In this document: positions 42,506 to 51,781 of the stretch, piece by piece
How the letters are laid out: each line of letters starts with the position of its first letter
How positions within the stretch are numbered: position 1 is the stretch's first letter
From: Mixophyes australis
Lineage: Eukaryota; Chordata; Amphibia; Anura; Limnodynastidae
Assembly: GCA_036250195.1 (NCBI GenBank)
Contig: JAVHZZ010000002.1
Span: 272,496,879-272,560,878, forward strand
Direction of reading: 5' to 3'
DNA: 64,000 bases
Made by a program: the position numbers and the translations under genes
The notes under the pieces: model-generated
Database searches by the model: none
Seen by the model: only the letters and a program-made list of their open reading frames with translations
What the model was told of the DNA's origin: nothing

Positions 42506-45500
42506 ATGATGGCTCCCCAACCTATTAGACTTGAGACCATTAATGTGGCATCTATAATGTCCGAACGAGCTCGCTACATGGCCTATAGTTTTTTCGACGC
42601 GCTTGAGGTCGATTTTTTATTTTTGCAAGAGACTAGGGTAGGTCGACTGTCGGACCTCCACAAAGCCAAGTGTGAGTGGAGGCGGGGTCCCTCCTATTGG
42701 TCTCTTGCGGCCGAGCCGTACGGTGGGGTGGCGGTACTTTTTACCGGCATGGTAACCATTCATCGGGTTCTAGAACTTGAAGTAGGTAGATGTATGATTC
42801 TGGATGTCACTCTGAAGGGGTGCGACCTCAGGTTAATTAACATCTATGCCAGTCCGCAATCTAAGTGGGACAGGAAGTGCCTTTTCAGAGAGATAAAGTC
42901 TTACCTTTTTACAGCCCGGCAGGTAGTTTTTGGAGGTGATTTCAACACCATTATTAGGCCCAAAGACAGGGGAGGATCCAATTCTACGCTGAGCTACGAT
43001 TCCCTTTTTCTAGTTAGCATGGTTAGACAGGCAGGTCTGGTGGATGTGCACGTTCGCCATTCCCCAGACCTTATGGGTTTCACCTTTTTTAGAGGTAGGG
43101 GTAGGTCTAGGATAGACAGGTTTTTTGTTAAGGAGGGCTCTGCGACTTCAACACCTGTGCTGAGGCCTGTGAGGTTCTCCGATCACGTTTGTCTGTGTGT
43201 CAGCTTGAACGCCTCAGAAACCCCTCAGAAAGGCAGGGACCTGTGGCGCCTGAGCCCTGAGCTCCTAAAGGAGGATGAGATTAGACAGTCGTTTAGGGAC
43301 TTCTTTGAAACACAGGAATCACTTTTGGAGGCAGGTTGGAGTAGGTCAGAGTGGTGGAAGGTTTGCAAGAAGCGAACTCGGAGCTTCTTCCGCCAACTCG
43401 TAAGTCACAGAAACTTGGTAAAAATGAATACCTACTCAGCTTTGAGGCGGAAACTTGCTTTCCTGATCTCTGAAGACGGAGATGGTGGGGAGATCTCCCG
43501 GGTGAAGGCTCGGTTGAAGGAGTGTCAGTATGATCGGTATGCTTCCTTAGTTCTGGAGAGGGATTATGGTCAATACCACTCGCCAGACCCCTACCAGAGC
43601 TGTAGGAACTCGATCAATTCTAAGGAGGTGAGAGGGCTGTGTGATGAGCGTGGTGTCTTTCAAAAGTCTCGGAAGGGCATTCTTGGCATCATTGGCTCTT
43701 TCTACTCTGGCCTCCTCTCTGAGAAATCACTTGACAGAGGGAAGATGGAGCAATGTAACTCCTGGTGTGAATAACTTGCATGCTGCTCTTCACACCATGG
43801 ATGGTGATATAACGGTAGACGAGGTCAAGGCTGCCATAGATAGTCTGTCTATGAAGAAGTCCCCAGGACCGTATGGCCTGACATCTGAGTTTTATAAGAC
43901 CTTTGTTGACATCTTGGCCCCTCGCCTTATGGAAGTGTTTAATGAGTGCTTGGGCGAGGGTTTACTCCCTCCTTCCATGAGGACATCTGCCCTTATAGCA
44001 TTGTCCAAGGGATCGGACCAATCTAAGATTGAGAACTGGCACCCCATCGCCCTTCTTAATGTGGATCGCAAGATTCTGGCAAAAGTGCTGTTTAACAGGT
44101 TGATTCAGATTACAGACCTGGTACTTTCTCCTTCTCAGCATTGCACTGTGAAGGGTCGTAGCACCTATAGTGCTGTCCTTGGTGTCCGGGAGGCCATTGA
44201 GCGGTGTCATGCTAAGAAGTGGGGAAAGTATTTGCTGACACTGGACCAGTCGAAGGCTTTTGATCGGTTCAATCATGAGTACCTATGGTGTCTACTTGGC
44301 AGGTGTGGGCTCCCAGAGCGAGTGGTCAATTGGATTAGGGTGATCTACAGGCAAGCCGAAAGCTTCCCGCTTGTGAATGGTTGGGTAGGTCCTACTTTCT
44401 CCGTGACTTTGGGAGTCAGACAGGGATGTCCCTTGAGCCCCCTCTTGTACGTGTTTGCAATGAATCCCTTCATCAGGAGGGTGGAAGGCGACACAGTGAG
44501 AGGGATGCCACTGAGCCCGGGGAAGCCGTTGAAAGTGGTGGCTTACGCAGATGATGTCACGATCGTGATTTCTGATGTGAATGAAGCGAAAGACGTGACG
44601 GTTGATATCTGTACATATTCTGAGGCCTCAGGGTCCAGAATCAATCAGGATAAGTGTGAAGCTTTCTGGATGGGGGAGGAGGGTCGGCATTTTGACCTTC
44701 TGGACAGCCTTCCCCAGGCGAGCGAGGAGATTAAAATTCTTGGTATCCGATTTGGCCCTGGTGATTATGCCAAGCAAAATTGTGAGATTAGGCTGGGAGC
44801 AGCTTCCGCTAAAGTGGTACGTTGGAAAGGATGGCATTTGTCTCTTAGGGAAAGGGTGGACTTGATCAAGACTTACCTGATTCCAGTCTTTTTGTATGTC
44901 AGCTATGTATGCTTTTTGCCAGAATCTTTATGGGCCAAGGTGAATGCAGTGTTCTTCCAGATGCTTTGGGGGAACAGGCTGAACCTTGTTAAGCGTAACA
45001 TGACCTACAGATCGATGGGGGAGGGGGGCCTGGGTATGGTAAACCCAGTGCTCTTCTTTATGCTCACCTTTCTTAAATTACATCTGCACAGTCTCATCTT
45101 GGAGACTCCCCCTCGATGGGTAGAGGGCTTTCGTGCCTGGGTGCATCCATTCCTCAATTCCTGGGTAGAGGGAGGAGCGGTAAAGAGCTTTCGAGTTCCA
45201 CATGGTTACCTCCCGGCCTACGTGAAACTGGGTTTGAAGGTGACAAGGAAATGGCAACTGGAGGTGGGAGAGGTCAACAGCTCCTCTAGAAGGGAGTTGG
45301 AGAGGAGAGTCTTGCGGTCTCACTTCTGGGAGCCTCTGTCACTGAGGGACTGCCCGGGCAGTGTCTGCTCAGATGGCATAGATCTGATCACTGATCGGAG
45401 GATACCACTAAAGCTCAGGGACATTGCCTGGCTCTCCTTCCACGGGAGACTCTATGTTAGAGGAAACCTCAAGGTAAGGAATACCGATGATCGTGGCTGC

Positions 45501-45881
45501 CCACGGGAGGAGTGTCCAGGGGAGGAGGAGACAATGGATCATTTCTTGTTGAGGTGTCCTTTTAACATAGAGGTTTATGATGGGGTCTTGTGTGTCTTGG
45601 GCACGCCTAGTCTGTCGGGGCTTAGTTACCCTGAGTGGGTTTACGGGGCACTCAAGAGGTTTAGGGCTTTTGATTTGGTCACTCTGTTTTTAGTTACATT
45701 AGTGGTTAGGTATTACACGTGGAATGCACGTTGTTTAGTGACAATCCGCAAGAAAGTCCTCCCTTGCAAAGAGGTGGTGGGAGATATTCTTCACGAGGTT
45801 TGGAAGATAAGGGATATTGAGAGGCAACGGATGGCTGCTGTGAGCTGGGCCAGGCTTTGGCGTGGCTTGAAACCCCCTTAG
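42506..45881 (+). pseudogene. LINE ORF2: endonuclease and reverse transcriptase (frameshifted)
   Basis: The first frame (42506-43774) holds an APE-like endonuclease: INVASIMSERARYM at the start, FLQET, FGGDFNTIIRP and RFSDHVCL are the expected catalytic blocks. The frame shifts by one between 43640 and 43770 and continues to 45881 with the RT: LDQSKAFDRFNHEYLW, GVRQGCPLSPLLYVFAMNPF and the catalytic A-Y-A-D-D near 44541-44555. Near the C-terminus, a CP-x3-C...H...CP cluster (45500-45565) is the zinc-knuckle-like motif usual in this group. RT style (NPFIRRVEGD) matches Tx1 more than mammalian L1. With one frameshift the copy is otherwise complete, so it is fairly young. Confidence 0.5.
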
Positions 45882-46362
45882 TGGGTGGTGGAAATCTGGG
45901 GCCTCTCCATCTGTTGGCTTTCTATTGCTTCACCTCCCAGTAGATTTTGATTGGTTCCTTTTTTTTAGTAAGTGCTTGCATATGTCTAGTCATCCTATTT
46001 AGTTCCGCTATGCTTGTTTTTAGTTTTGGTACAGTTAAAGTTTGTTTTAACATTAAAGTTGAGATTTATTATGGTGCATATAACCAGTTTACGTTAGCCA
46101 TGAAGGCCTATGAACTTTTCTATTTTTATGGACTTTATTTATTATGAGTGTGGAGATGGTGCCCGAGAAGCGGGCGAAGGTACCCGCCATCGCTGTGTCC
46201 CTGGAGGGACAGAAGACGTTCCTGGTGCCCCTGGAGGGGCTGAAGAATCCTCAGATAGCTGAGCCCTGCAAGTGGGTGAAGAAAGAAGAGGAGAAGAACT
46301 TACCCGTTCATCGATCCAGCGGCGGTGAGTATAACTTTCTTTCTGCAGGTCCCGTCCGCGGA

Positions 46363-46531
46363 GGAAGGATGAGCCAATCAGGGCTCATCTTTCCCCGCTG
46401 GCCAATCAGCGGCCGGATGCGCGAGCCAATCGCGGCTCGCGCCCGGCCATTCAAAAGATTGGCGCCGACGCGAGCCAATCAGCGCTCGCGCCGGCTGATG
46501 ACGTCACGCCGGCGACTATATAAGTCGCCGG
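46363..46531 (+). promoter_or_regulatory. Candidate pol II promoter: CCAAT boxes, CRE, TATA
   Basis: CCAAT at 46374-46378, 46402-46406, 46426-46430 and 46475-46479, an inverted ATTGG at 46458-46462, a CRE-type TGACGTCA at 46499-46506 and a TATA box CTATATAAG at 46516-46524. The order and spacing are those of a vertebrate promoter; transcription would start near 46550. Four CCAAT boxes and the TATA box lie in the loops of short perfect inverted repeats. Confidence 0.5.
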
Positions 46532-46615
46532 GTGGCGCCATTTTGGGAGAAGTCCGTCGGCGGAGAAGAGAGAGGACGTCTCTTCAAGACGTCCAGCAAC
46601 TGAGCCAGCAGCAGC

Positions 46616-46734
46616 GGCGGCAGGGGGCCCTTGTAAGGGCCGTGAGCTACCCTGCCGCCAGAAGACTTCAAGCAAGCCGCCGGAGCGGAGATCGTCGGCG
46701 GGGAGCCCTTGTAAGGGCTGAGAGCGCCCCCGCC
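46616..46734. repeat. Two matching nested double hairpins
   Basis: Module 1: outer stem 46616-46625 with 46650-46659 (10 bp), inner stem GGCCCTT(gt)AAGGGCC at 46626-46641. Module 2: outer stem 46697-46703 with 46728-46734 (7 bp), inner stem AGCCCTT(gt)AAGGGCT at 46704-46719. The plan is the same, with different stem bases. Confidence 0.5.
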
Positions 46735-46847
46735 AAGCAGCCCTCAACAGCGCCGAAGAGGAGAAGAGGCGCCGCCGGCTGGAGGGTCTGGAAGACCCGG
46801 AGAAAGAAGCAGAAGACGGCGTGGCAAGTTGAGTATCCTGCGCAGAG

Positions 46848-46856
46848 CAGGTAAGT
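46848..46856 (+). promoter_or_regulatory. Consensus 5' splice site
   Basis: CAG|GTAAGTGTA, about 300 nt downstream of the presumed transcription start, would end a first exon. No partner acceptor is assigned. Confidence 0.5.
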
Positions 46857-48806
46857 GTACTCAGCTTTAATTCGGGCACTAGGCCCGTGGGCACAGTCGG
46901 GCACAAGGCCCGTGGGCATAGTAAGTAGGGGCACAAGGCCCCAACAAAGTTAGTGGGCCAGTAGGCCATTTTGATAACGGGGACAAGCCCCTGTTAGTTA
47001 GTAAGGGGGACTCTGAGCCCCAGGTATACAAGGGCACAAGGCCCTTAGGTAGTTAGTGGCCTAGAGGCCATAGGAAGGCCTTAGGGGCTGGTAGCCCATA
47101 GGCTATTAAGGGCACAAGGCCCTCAGTCAGTTAGGGAGGCCACAGGCCTCAGGCAGGGGCTAGGACCCCTAGGTAGTAGGGCATAAGGCCCTAGTGAGTG
47201 GGCTCAGAGCCCTGAGTTAGAGAGGGGGCTGAGGCCCAGGAAACAGAGCAGAAGGCTCTGTGTGTAGCTGGGCAGAGACCCATGGTGTGTAGGGCATAAG
47301 GCCCTGGTGGTGTGTGGTAGAGGCGTGAGAGCCTTGTGAGAGTAGGCGCGGTCCTGTGTGAGGTGAGCACACGTGGTTAGGAGGTACAGTAGAGCGGAGG
47401 CTCCTGTGGTGCTGTAGCAACCTGCTGGTTGGCTAACAGCGGTGTGTTCGGGTAAGTAGCGTGCAAAGTACTGTACACTGTATTTATTCTGTCTGTGCGG
47501 CGAGTATAGTTTACATTACGGTATTTTGGGGTGTGCTACATAACTGTGTCCAGGGGCAAGACGTCAGGCCCCCATTAAAGGTAGGCTCTTGTTCCTGTGG
47601 TTTTTCGTGTGCTAACCCGTGCTGTGGGGACAAGTGTAGTTACCAGCATACACATAGTCAGGGGAGAACACACGTAGTTTGCCTGTCCCTTAGGTCCCCG
47701 GGGTCACACTGGTACCCAGAGGGGGTGGCTGAGTGAGTTGGTGGCAGTGCAGCACACCTTGAGGCAGTTCCAGGGGCGGCCGTGGTTCTGATCAAGGGTC
47801 CTCAAGGCCGGTTCCGTGCAGGTGGACCTGTGGTTCCGGACGTAGGGACACGTGTGAGATACCCGAGTACAGGCAGTCGGGCGGTTCAGTTCGATCGGCT
47901 GTTCCGGGCGGCAGTCGGCCCGCGGGTTAGTGTGCTGTTCTACTGAGCCTCAGCCGGGCTTAAAGAACCCGTACTTAGGGCCTGTGTGTGACTCCATAGC
48001 AAGAAGGCAGCTTCTTGGTACGACCTGGGTGAGGGGGTTAGGAACCGCCCTCCAGTTTAGGCTGTGAACACCGGCTGGTGTTCCCCGTAGCGTGTAAGTG
48101 AGCAGTTCCGTTAGTGCACCACACCTAGTTAGTCATAGTGGTTTGACTTAGTTGCGTTGCCGACCATTAGAACGTTGTTAGGGTCGGGTCGCTGTTGTAG
48201 TCAGTCCAGTTTTGTGGGTGCCATCTTAGTCTCACGGAGAGCGTAGAGGGAGGCTGTGTGTTCTTGTCATCCGCAGGAGTCGGGAAGGTGCAGGAGAACC
48301 GGATCGGAAGTGGGAGTGTCCCGGTGAGTATCACGCTCGATTCCCCCTTTCGGTTAGGCCCTCACCGGCAGGTGTGTGAGGTACTTGAGGCGGGATTAGT
48401 CCTCGGACTGGTCTTGGCCTTCAGTGCCTGTAGTCCCCCGCGTCTTGGCAAGAACAAAGTGAGGAGGCGGCAAGGAGCTTGGACTGACTGTGCCCTTGTT
48501 CTTTGCCATAGTCTCGGACAGCCCTTACCTGGTAGGCACGGCCGTAATCTCTGTCTCTATCTTAGAGGGACGTGATTGGAGGTGACTGCGGCTGCGGATC
48601 TGCTGGGATTGGATCGCAGCTGGGAAATCGGAAGCGGACTGGAGGTGACCATCGTTTTCAAGGTGAATTCTTTTGTGTTGCGTCTGTCCCTGTCTTTCCC
48701 CGCAGGGGGCGTTACATGAGCATGGACTCTTTTATTGGGATATGGGAGGGGTTTCGTTATTGTTGAGATATGTATTTTGTTGCAAGTTTTTCTAAATAAA
48801 AAAATT

Positions 48807-49061
48807 AGCAGCTACTTGGTGCTCCTGGTCTTCTGTGTACTGCAGTGAATTCATTTCGATAACACAGTACAATGTGACTGCAGATTAAGAACAACACTGC
48901 CAGCCCTGCTATTTCTATTTCAGCAATGACAATTAGCAATGGAGCAATGGAGCTCTCCTCTTTGTATATTACCTAATTAATACAGTACAATGTGACTGCA
49001 GATATCGAAGACCAAGCCTGCCAAACCTATTATTTCTATTTCAGCAATGACAATTAGCAAT
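48807..49061 (-). repeat. hAT 4 subterminal repeats, left part
   Basis: Two copies of a ~115-bp unit (containing ACAGTACAATGTGACTGCAG and CAGCAATGACAATTAGCAAT) start near 48862 and 48977. A third stands at 58962, on the other side of the ERV. Confidence 0.5.
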
Positions 49062-49065
49062 GGAG

Positions 49066-49904
49066 TGTTATGTGCGTACTGTCGCTAACCAATAACGATT
49101 GTCGAACCTCGATTTGTGTTTCCAACGCACAAAGATTTATTCGCAATAAGTGGAAAAAATATGCTCAAGCGAAGTAATAGTAAATACAGCCGTTACTTAT
49201 CGCAGGCGCTCTGGATCCAGTGCAGTCATTCAATCCTGAAGTCTGGGGACAAGAAGTCTGCACTCTGGATCACAAGCTGCTGCTTATATACAAAATCAAA
49301 TACAGTAATACAATGAAGATGGTATGGCTTGCATCTATTGGTCCGGGTCTCAGGAATGTCCAAGGGGTCGTCAATCATTGGCTGGTTCATCCTAAGGAAT
49401 CCAATGGAGGGGGTCATCTCTGCAGGGGGTATGCTCTGCTCTTCCCGCCAGAATTCCTTAGTCTTAAGTAGATCATAATTCCCTATCATTCATAACTTGC
49501 GTATGCACTCTGCGATTCCCTCGCAGAGCGCACCAAACAGTAGGATATGTAACAAGGTTCATTATGATACCACTCATGATGTTATTCCTTTAACCCGTTC
49601 TGTGTATTTCACTAATATGCATGTAACTCTGATATAACATATAAATACTACTATATTTCGACATAACTGACTATGTGTTGCTACTACCAATAATGTGTAC
49701 TATTTTATAAGTATGCGTGTTTGTGCGAATGTATGGTAAAAGACCAATTACTGTTGCTGCCACGTGTAGTGGATGCGTACGCCCTTTCACGCCGTAGCGT
49801 GCCCTTGTACGTCATAGCGTACCGTACGCATCTTTTCAGACAAAGACAACCAAGTTTGCTAGACTTTAATTGAAATGACTTTATCCAATTTACTGACTTC
49901 GACA
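49066..49904 (-). mobile_element. ERV 3' LTR
   Basis: Reads TGTCGAAGTCAG ... CACATAACA on the minus strand. A poly(A) signal AATAAA is at 49136-49141 (minus). The polypurine tract AAAGGGTGGAAC lies just upstream, at 49905-49916. Confidence 0.5.
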
Positions 49905-49933
49905 GTTCCACCCTTTGATAGTGTAATAAACTA

Positions 49934-51724
49934 TCACCCAATCACCGTTTCAAGTTCAGGATTATACAATACTTCTTCACAGACCATGATCTCGGTATCT
50001 GGTACCACCCTTTCAGTCTCTTTCTCAGTGTTACTCCCATGAGACCGTTTTCCACACTTCAACACAGTAGGAACACATTTGACAACTAAACCAATTGCTA
50101 AGATGACACCCAGTATAAGGAGAAGGAGCTTACCTACACTCGCAATCATTTCCTGTGCCCACTCCACCAGACCGGAGAACCATTTTGCTGGGTTCAACCA
50201 TGAGAACCAACCCGCCACCTTTTCCCCGACCTCATATAACGAAGAATTATGGCTCTTTCGAAATTCCCATTTCAGCTGCAAAATTTCATCCATCTTCCGG
50301 TCTATAACCTCTTTAGGGTCTTCCGTATTATTAGTAATGTACGTGCAACATTTGACACCGAACTGGGTGGCCAGTGTCACACAGTACCCACCAGTAATAG
50401 AGGTGAGATAATTTAGTACCAGTCTATGTTGCACCAACTCCTTTTTGTACGCTTGTAGCTCCCTTCCTGTATACCTGAAAGTGTCATCATACATCTCGGT
50501 GATATTATCTATTAATTTAGCTAGGTCTTGGATATATTTAAAGTTTAATGTTCCCCGAGCGGTCCTGGTGAGATCTAGAGCAACCATAACTTGGAAACCA
50601 GCAGTTTCACTAATCAATTTTGTAGCTATGGGTTCCTCACCAGGAATCATATTTCTCTTGCCACGGTGTTCATACTGTGTGTGTATGTATGGTGGTGATG
50701 TAGTCTTGTGAATATCTACCATTTCTTCATGAGTAATAGTCATGATTTCAGGAACCAGTTTAGCTAAGAAACACAAGCCCTTGGAACTCGGAGTCACCCA
50801 GGAATAAGCTTTCCTCCCACAAACAAAATACACATCATCAGGGAGAACATAAGGAACAGTATGCCCATGAATTATATCACACAGAGTTTTGATAAAACTA
50901 CCCATGCCTAGTGTCTCCATCTGCTCTAGACACGTGTCGGCATTAATGATATTTTCACATTTATCTGTAGAGACTTTTCCAATAGATACCTTCTTATGTT
51001 TGGTTATACGCCCTAACTTGTGACTTCCATCAGCATTCCTGCCTAGTAGTGACCTTGTGAGTCTCTCTCTAAAATGAGTGTGGCGAGCCATTGTCTGATC
51101 TGATAGGTCAGCCTCCCAATTCTCCAGGCGCTTTGCATGAGATATGTTTAGGCACAGCAACGATCTGCCTATGGAGTATTGTCGAAGCGTCAGACTAGGG
51201 GACCTAGTGTTATTGTACCTCCCTTCTATGGGCCTCCCACCCCTTAATTCGAGTACTTCGGATATGTTTAGCGGGAATGGCACTAGTCCTATGTTATGCT
51301 GCCCTTGAGGCACGTGAGAGCACACCCAACACTCAGTTTGGTTTAGCACCTTACCCACCAGGGAGTGATAATCCTCCAAAGGATGCCCGCCTATATTCAG
51401 CGTACTGGGGGACTGGCATCGTTGGATGCATCTCTCGTCAACTAGGGAGTTGCAAAACTTGCAGATACAATACTCATCAGACAATAGCCCCTCACACTGC
51501 CTATGAGTTCCTGAGCTAGCAGACCTTTTCATAACCCCTGGACCAAGTTTGATAATGGGCTGCTCAGGATATCCTATTAACTTTTCTTCGGCCTCTATTT
51601 CATCCGTATCACTCCCAGAACTCTCCTCCGTCCTCCATCCTCCTTCACAAAAATAGAATGTCCTAGAAAAAGTAAAAACAAGGAAAATCCTGGAACAAAA
51701 GAAAAACAAAAACCGCCACTCCAT
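49934..51724 (-). CDS. env: ERV envelope glycoprotein (open frame)
   Basis: Class I retroviral envelope precursor of about 596 residues, made of a surface and a transmembrane subunit at the cell or virion surface. The ATG at 51724 starts a hydrophobic signal sequence (MEWRFLFFFCSRIFLVF). The frame is open upstream to 51772 but without another ATG. The surface part contains C-W-V-C, the known disulfide-exchange motif of gamma-type Env. A basic R-G-K-R marks the likely furin cleavage point at about residue 355. The transmembrane part has the conserved region before a C-C pair (QFGVKCCTY), though spacing from the preceding cysteine is longer than the usual C-x6-CC. A membrane anchor (LLLLILGVILAIGLVV) is followed by a ~45-residue tail. 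No stops or shifts. It begins 58 bp after the pol stop and needs a spliced mRNA. Confidence 0.5.
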   Translation of the reverse strand: MEWRFLFFFCSRIFLVFTFSRTFYFCEGGWRTEESSGSDTDEIEAEEKLIGYPEQPIIKLGPGVMKRSASSGTHRQCEGLLSDEYCICKFCNSLVDERCIQRCQSPSTLNIGGHPLEDYHSLVGKVLNQTECWVCSHVPQGQHNIGLVPFPLNISEVLELRGGRPIEGRYNNTRSPSLTLRQYSIGRSLLCLNISHAKRLENWEADLSDQTMARHTHFRERLTRSLLGRNADGSHKLGRITKHKKVSIGKVSTDKCENIINADTCLEQMETLGMGSFIKTLCDIIHGHTVPYVLPDDVYFVCGRKAYSWVTPSSKGLCFLAKLVPEIMTITHEEMVDIHKTTSPPYIHTQYEHRGKRNMIPGEEPIATKLISETAGFQVMVALDLTRTARGTLNFKYIQDLAKLIDNITEMYDDTFRYTGRELQAYKKELVQHRLVLNYLTSITGGYCVTLATQFGVKCCTYITNNTEDPKEVIDRKMDEILQLKWEFRKSHNSSLYEVGEKVAGWFSWLNPAKWFSGLVEWAQEMIASVGKLLLLILGVILAIGLVVKCVPTVLKCGKRSHGSNTEKETERVVPDTEIMVCEEVLYNPELETVIG

Positions 51725-51781
51725 TGCTGGAAAGATAGTTCTGAGGCAACGTCTCTGGTTCAGGTGTCTCAACTGCAGGCT

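Larger units (their letters stand above)
41888..46143 (+). mobile_element. Tx1-clade LINE, 5'-truncated
   Basis: Carries the end of an ORF1-like frame, then an ORF2 with APE-type endonuclease and RT of the L1/Tx1 group. Sequence after the ORF2 stop to about 46140 is taken as 3' UTR. It interrupts hAT 4. Confidence 0.5.
46161..47336. repeat. Array of >30 diverse micro-inverted-repeats
   Basis: Examples: 46161-46175 GCCCG(agaag)CGGGC; 46196-46211 TGTCCCT(gg)AGGGACA; 46227-46240 GCCCCT(gg)AGGGGC; 46574-46594 GGACGTCT(cttca)AGACGTCC; 46784-46798 GGGTCT(gga)AGACCC; 46898-46912 CGGGC(acaag)GCCCG; 47030-47046 AAGGGC(acaag)GCCCTT; 47136-47150 GAGGCC(aca)GGCCTC; 47177-47193 TAGGGC(ataag)GCCCTA; 47244-47260 CAGAGC(agaag)GCTCTG. 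Stem sequences differ, but each has its matching partner. Loops fall into a few classes (ACAAG/ATAAG/AGAAG, GG, AATCAG). Confidence 0.5.
46144..48806 (+). other. Unclassified GC-rich segment with promoter and hairpin array
   Basis: Between the LINE 3' UTR and hAT 4. It is much richer in G+C than its surroundings. It contains a promoter-like block (46363-46531), a dense series of short inverted repeats (46161-47336), a consensus 5' splice site at 46848-46856, and ends with AAATAAAAAAATT near 48795. Open frames inside it (46144-46854, 47461-47736, 48258-48575) match no family I know. It could be a 3' transduction by the LINE, the 5' region of a different retroelement, or a separate element. Confidence 0.5.

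Noticed and set aside
46144..46854. 236-codon frame across the promoter-like block
   Set aside because: It reads straight through CCAAT and TATA motifs and GC-rich hairpins; composition alone explains an arginine-rich open frame.
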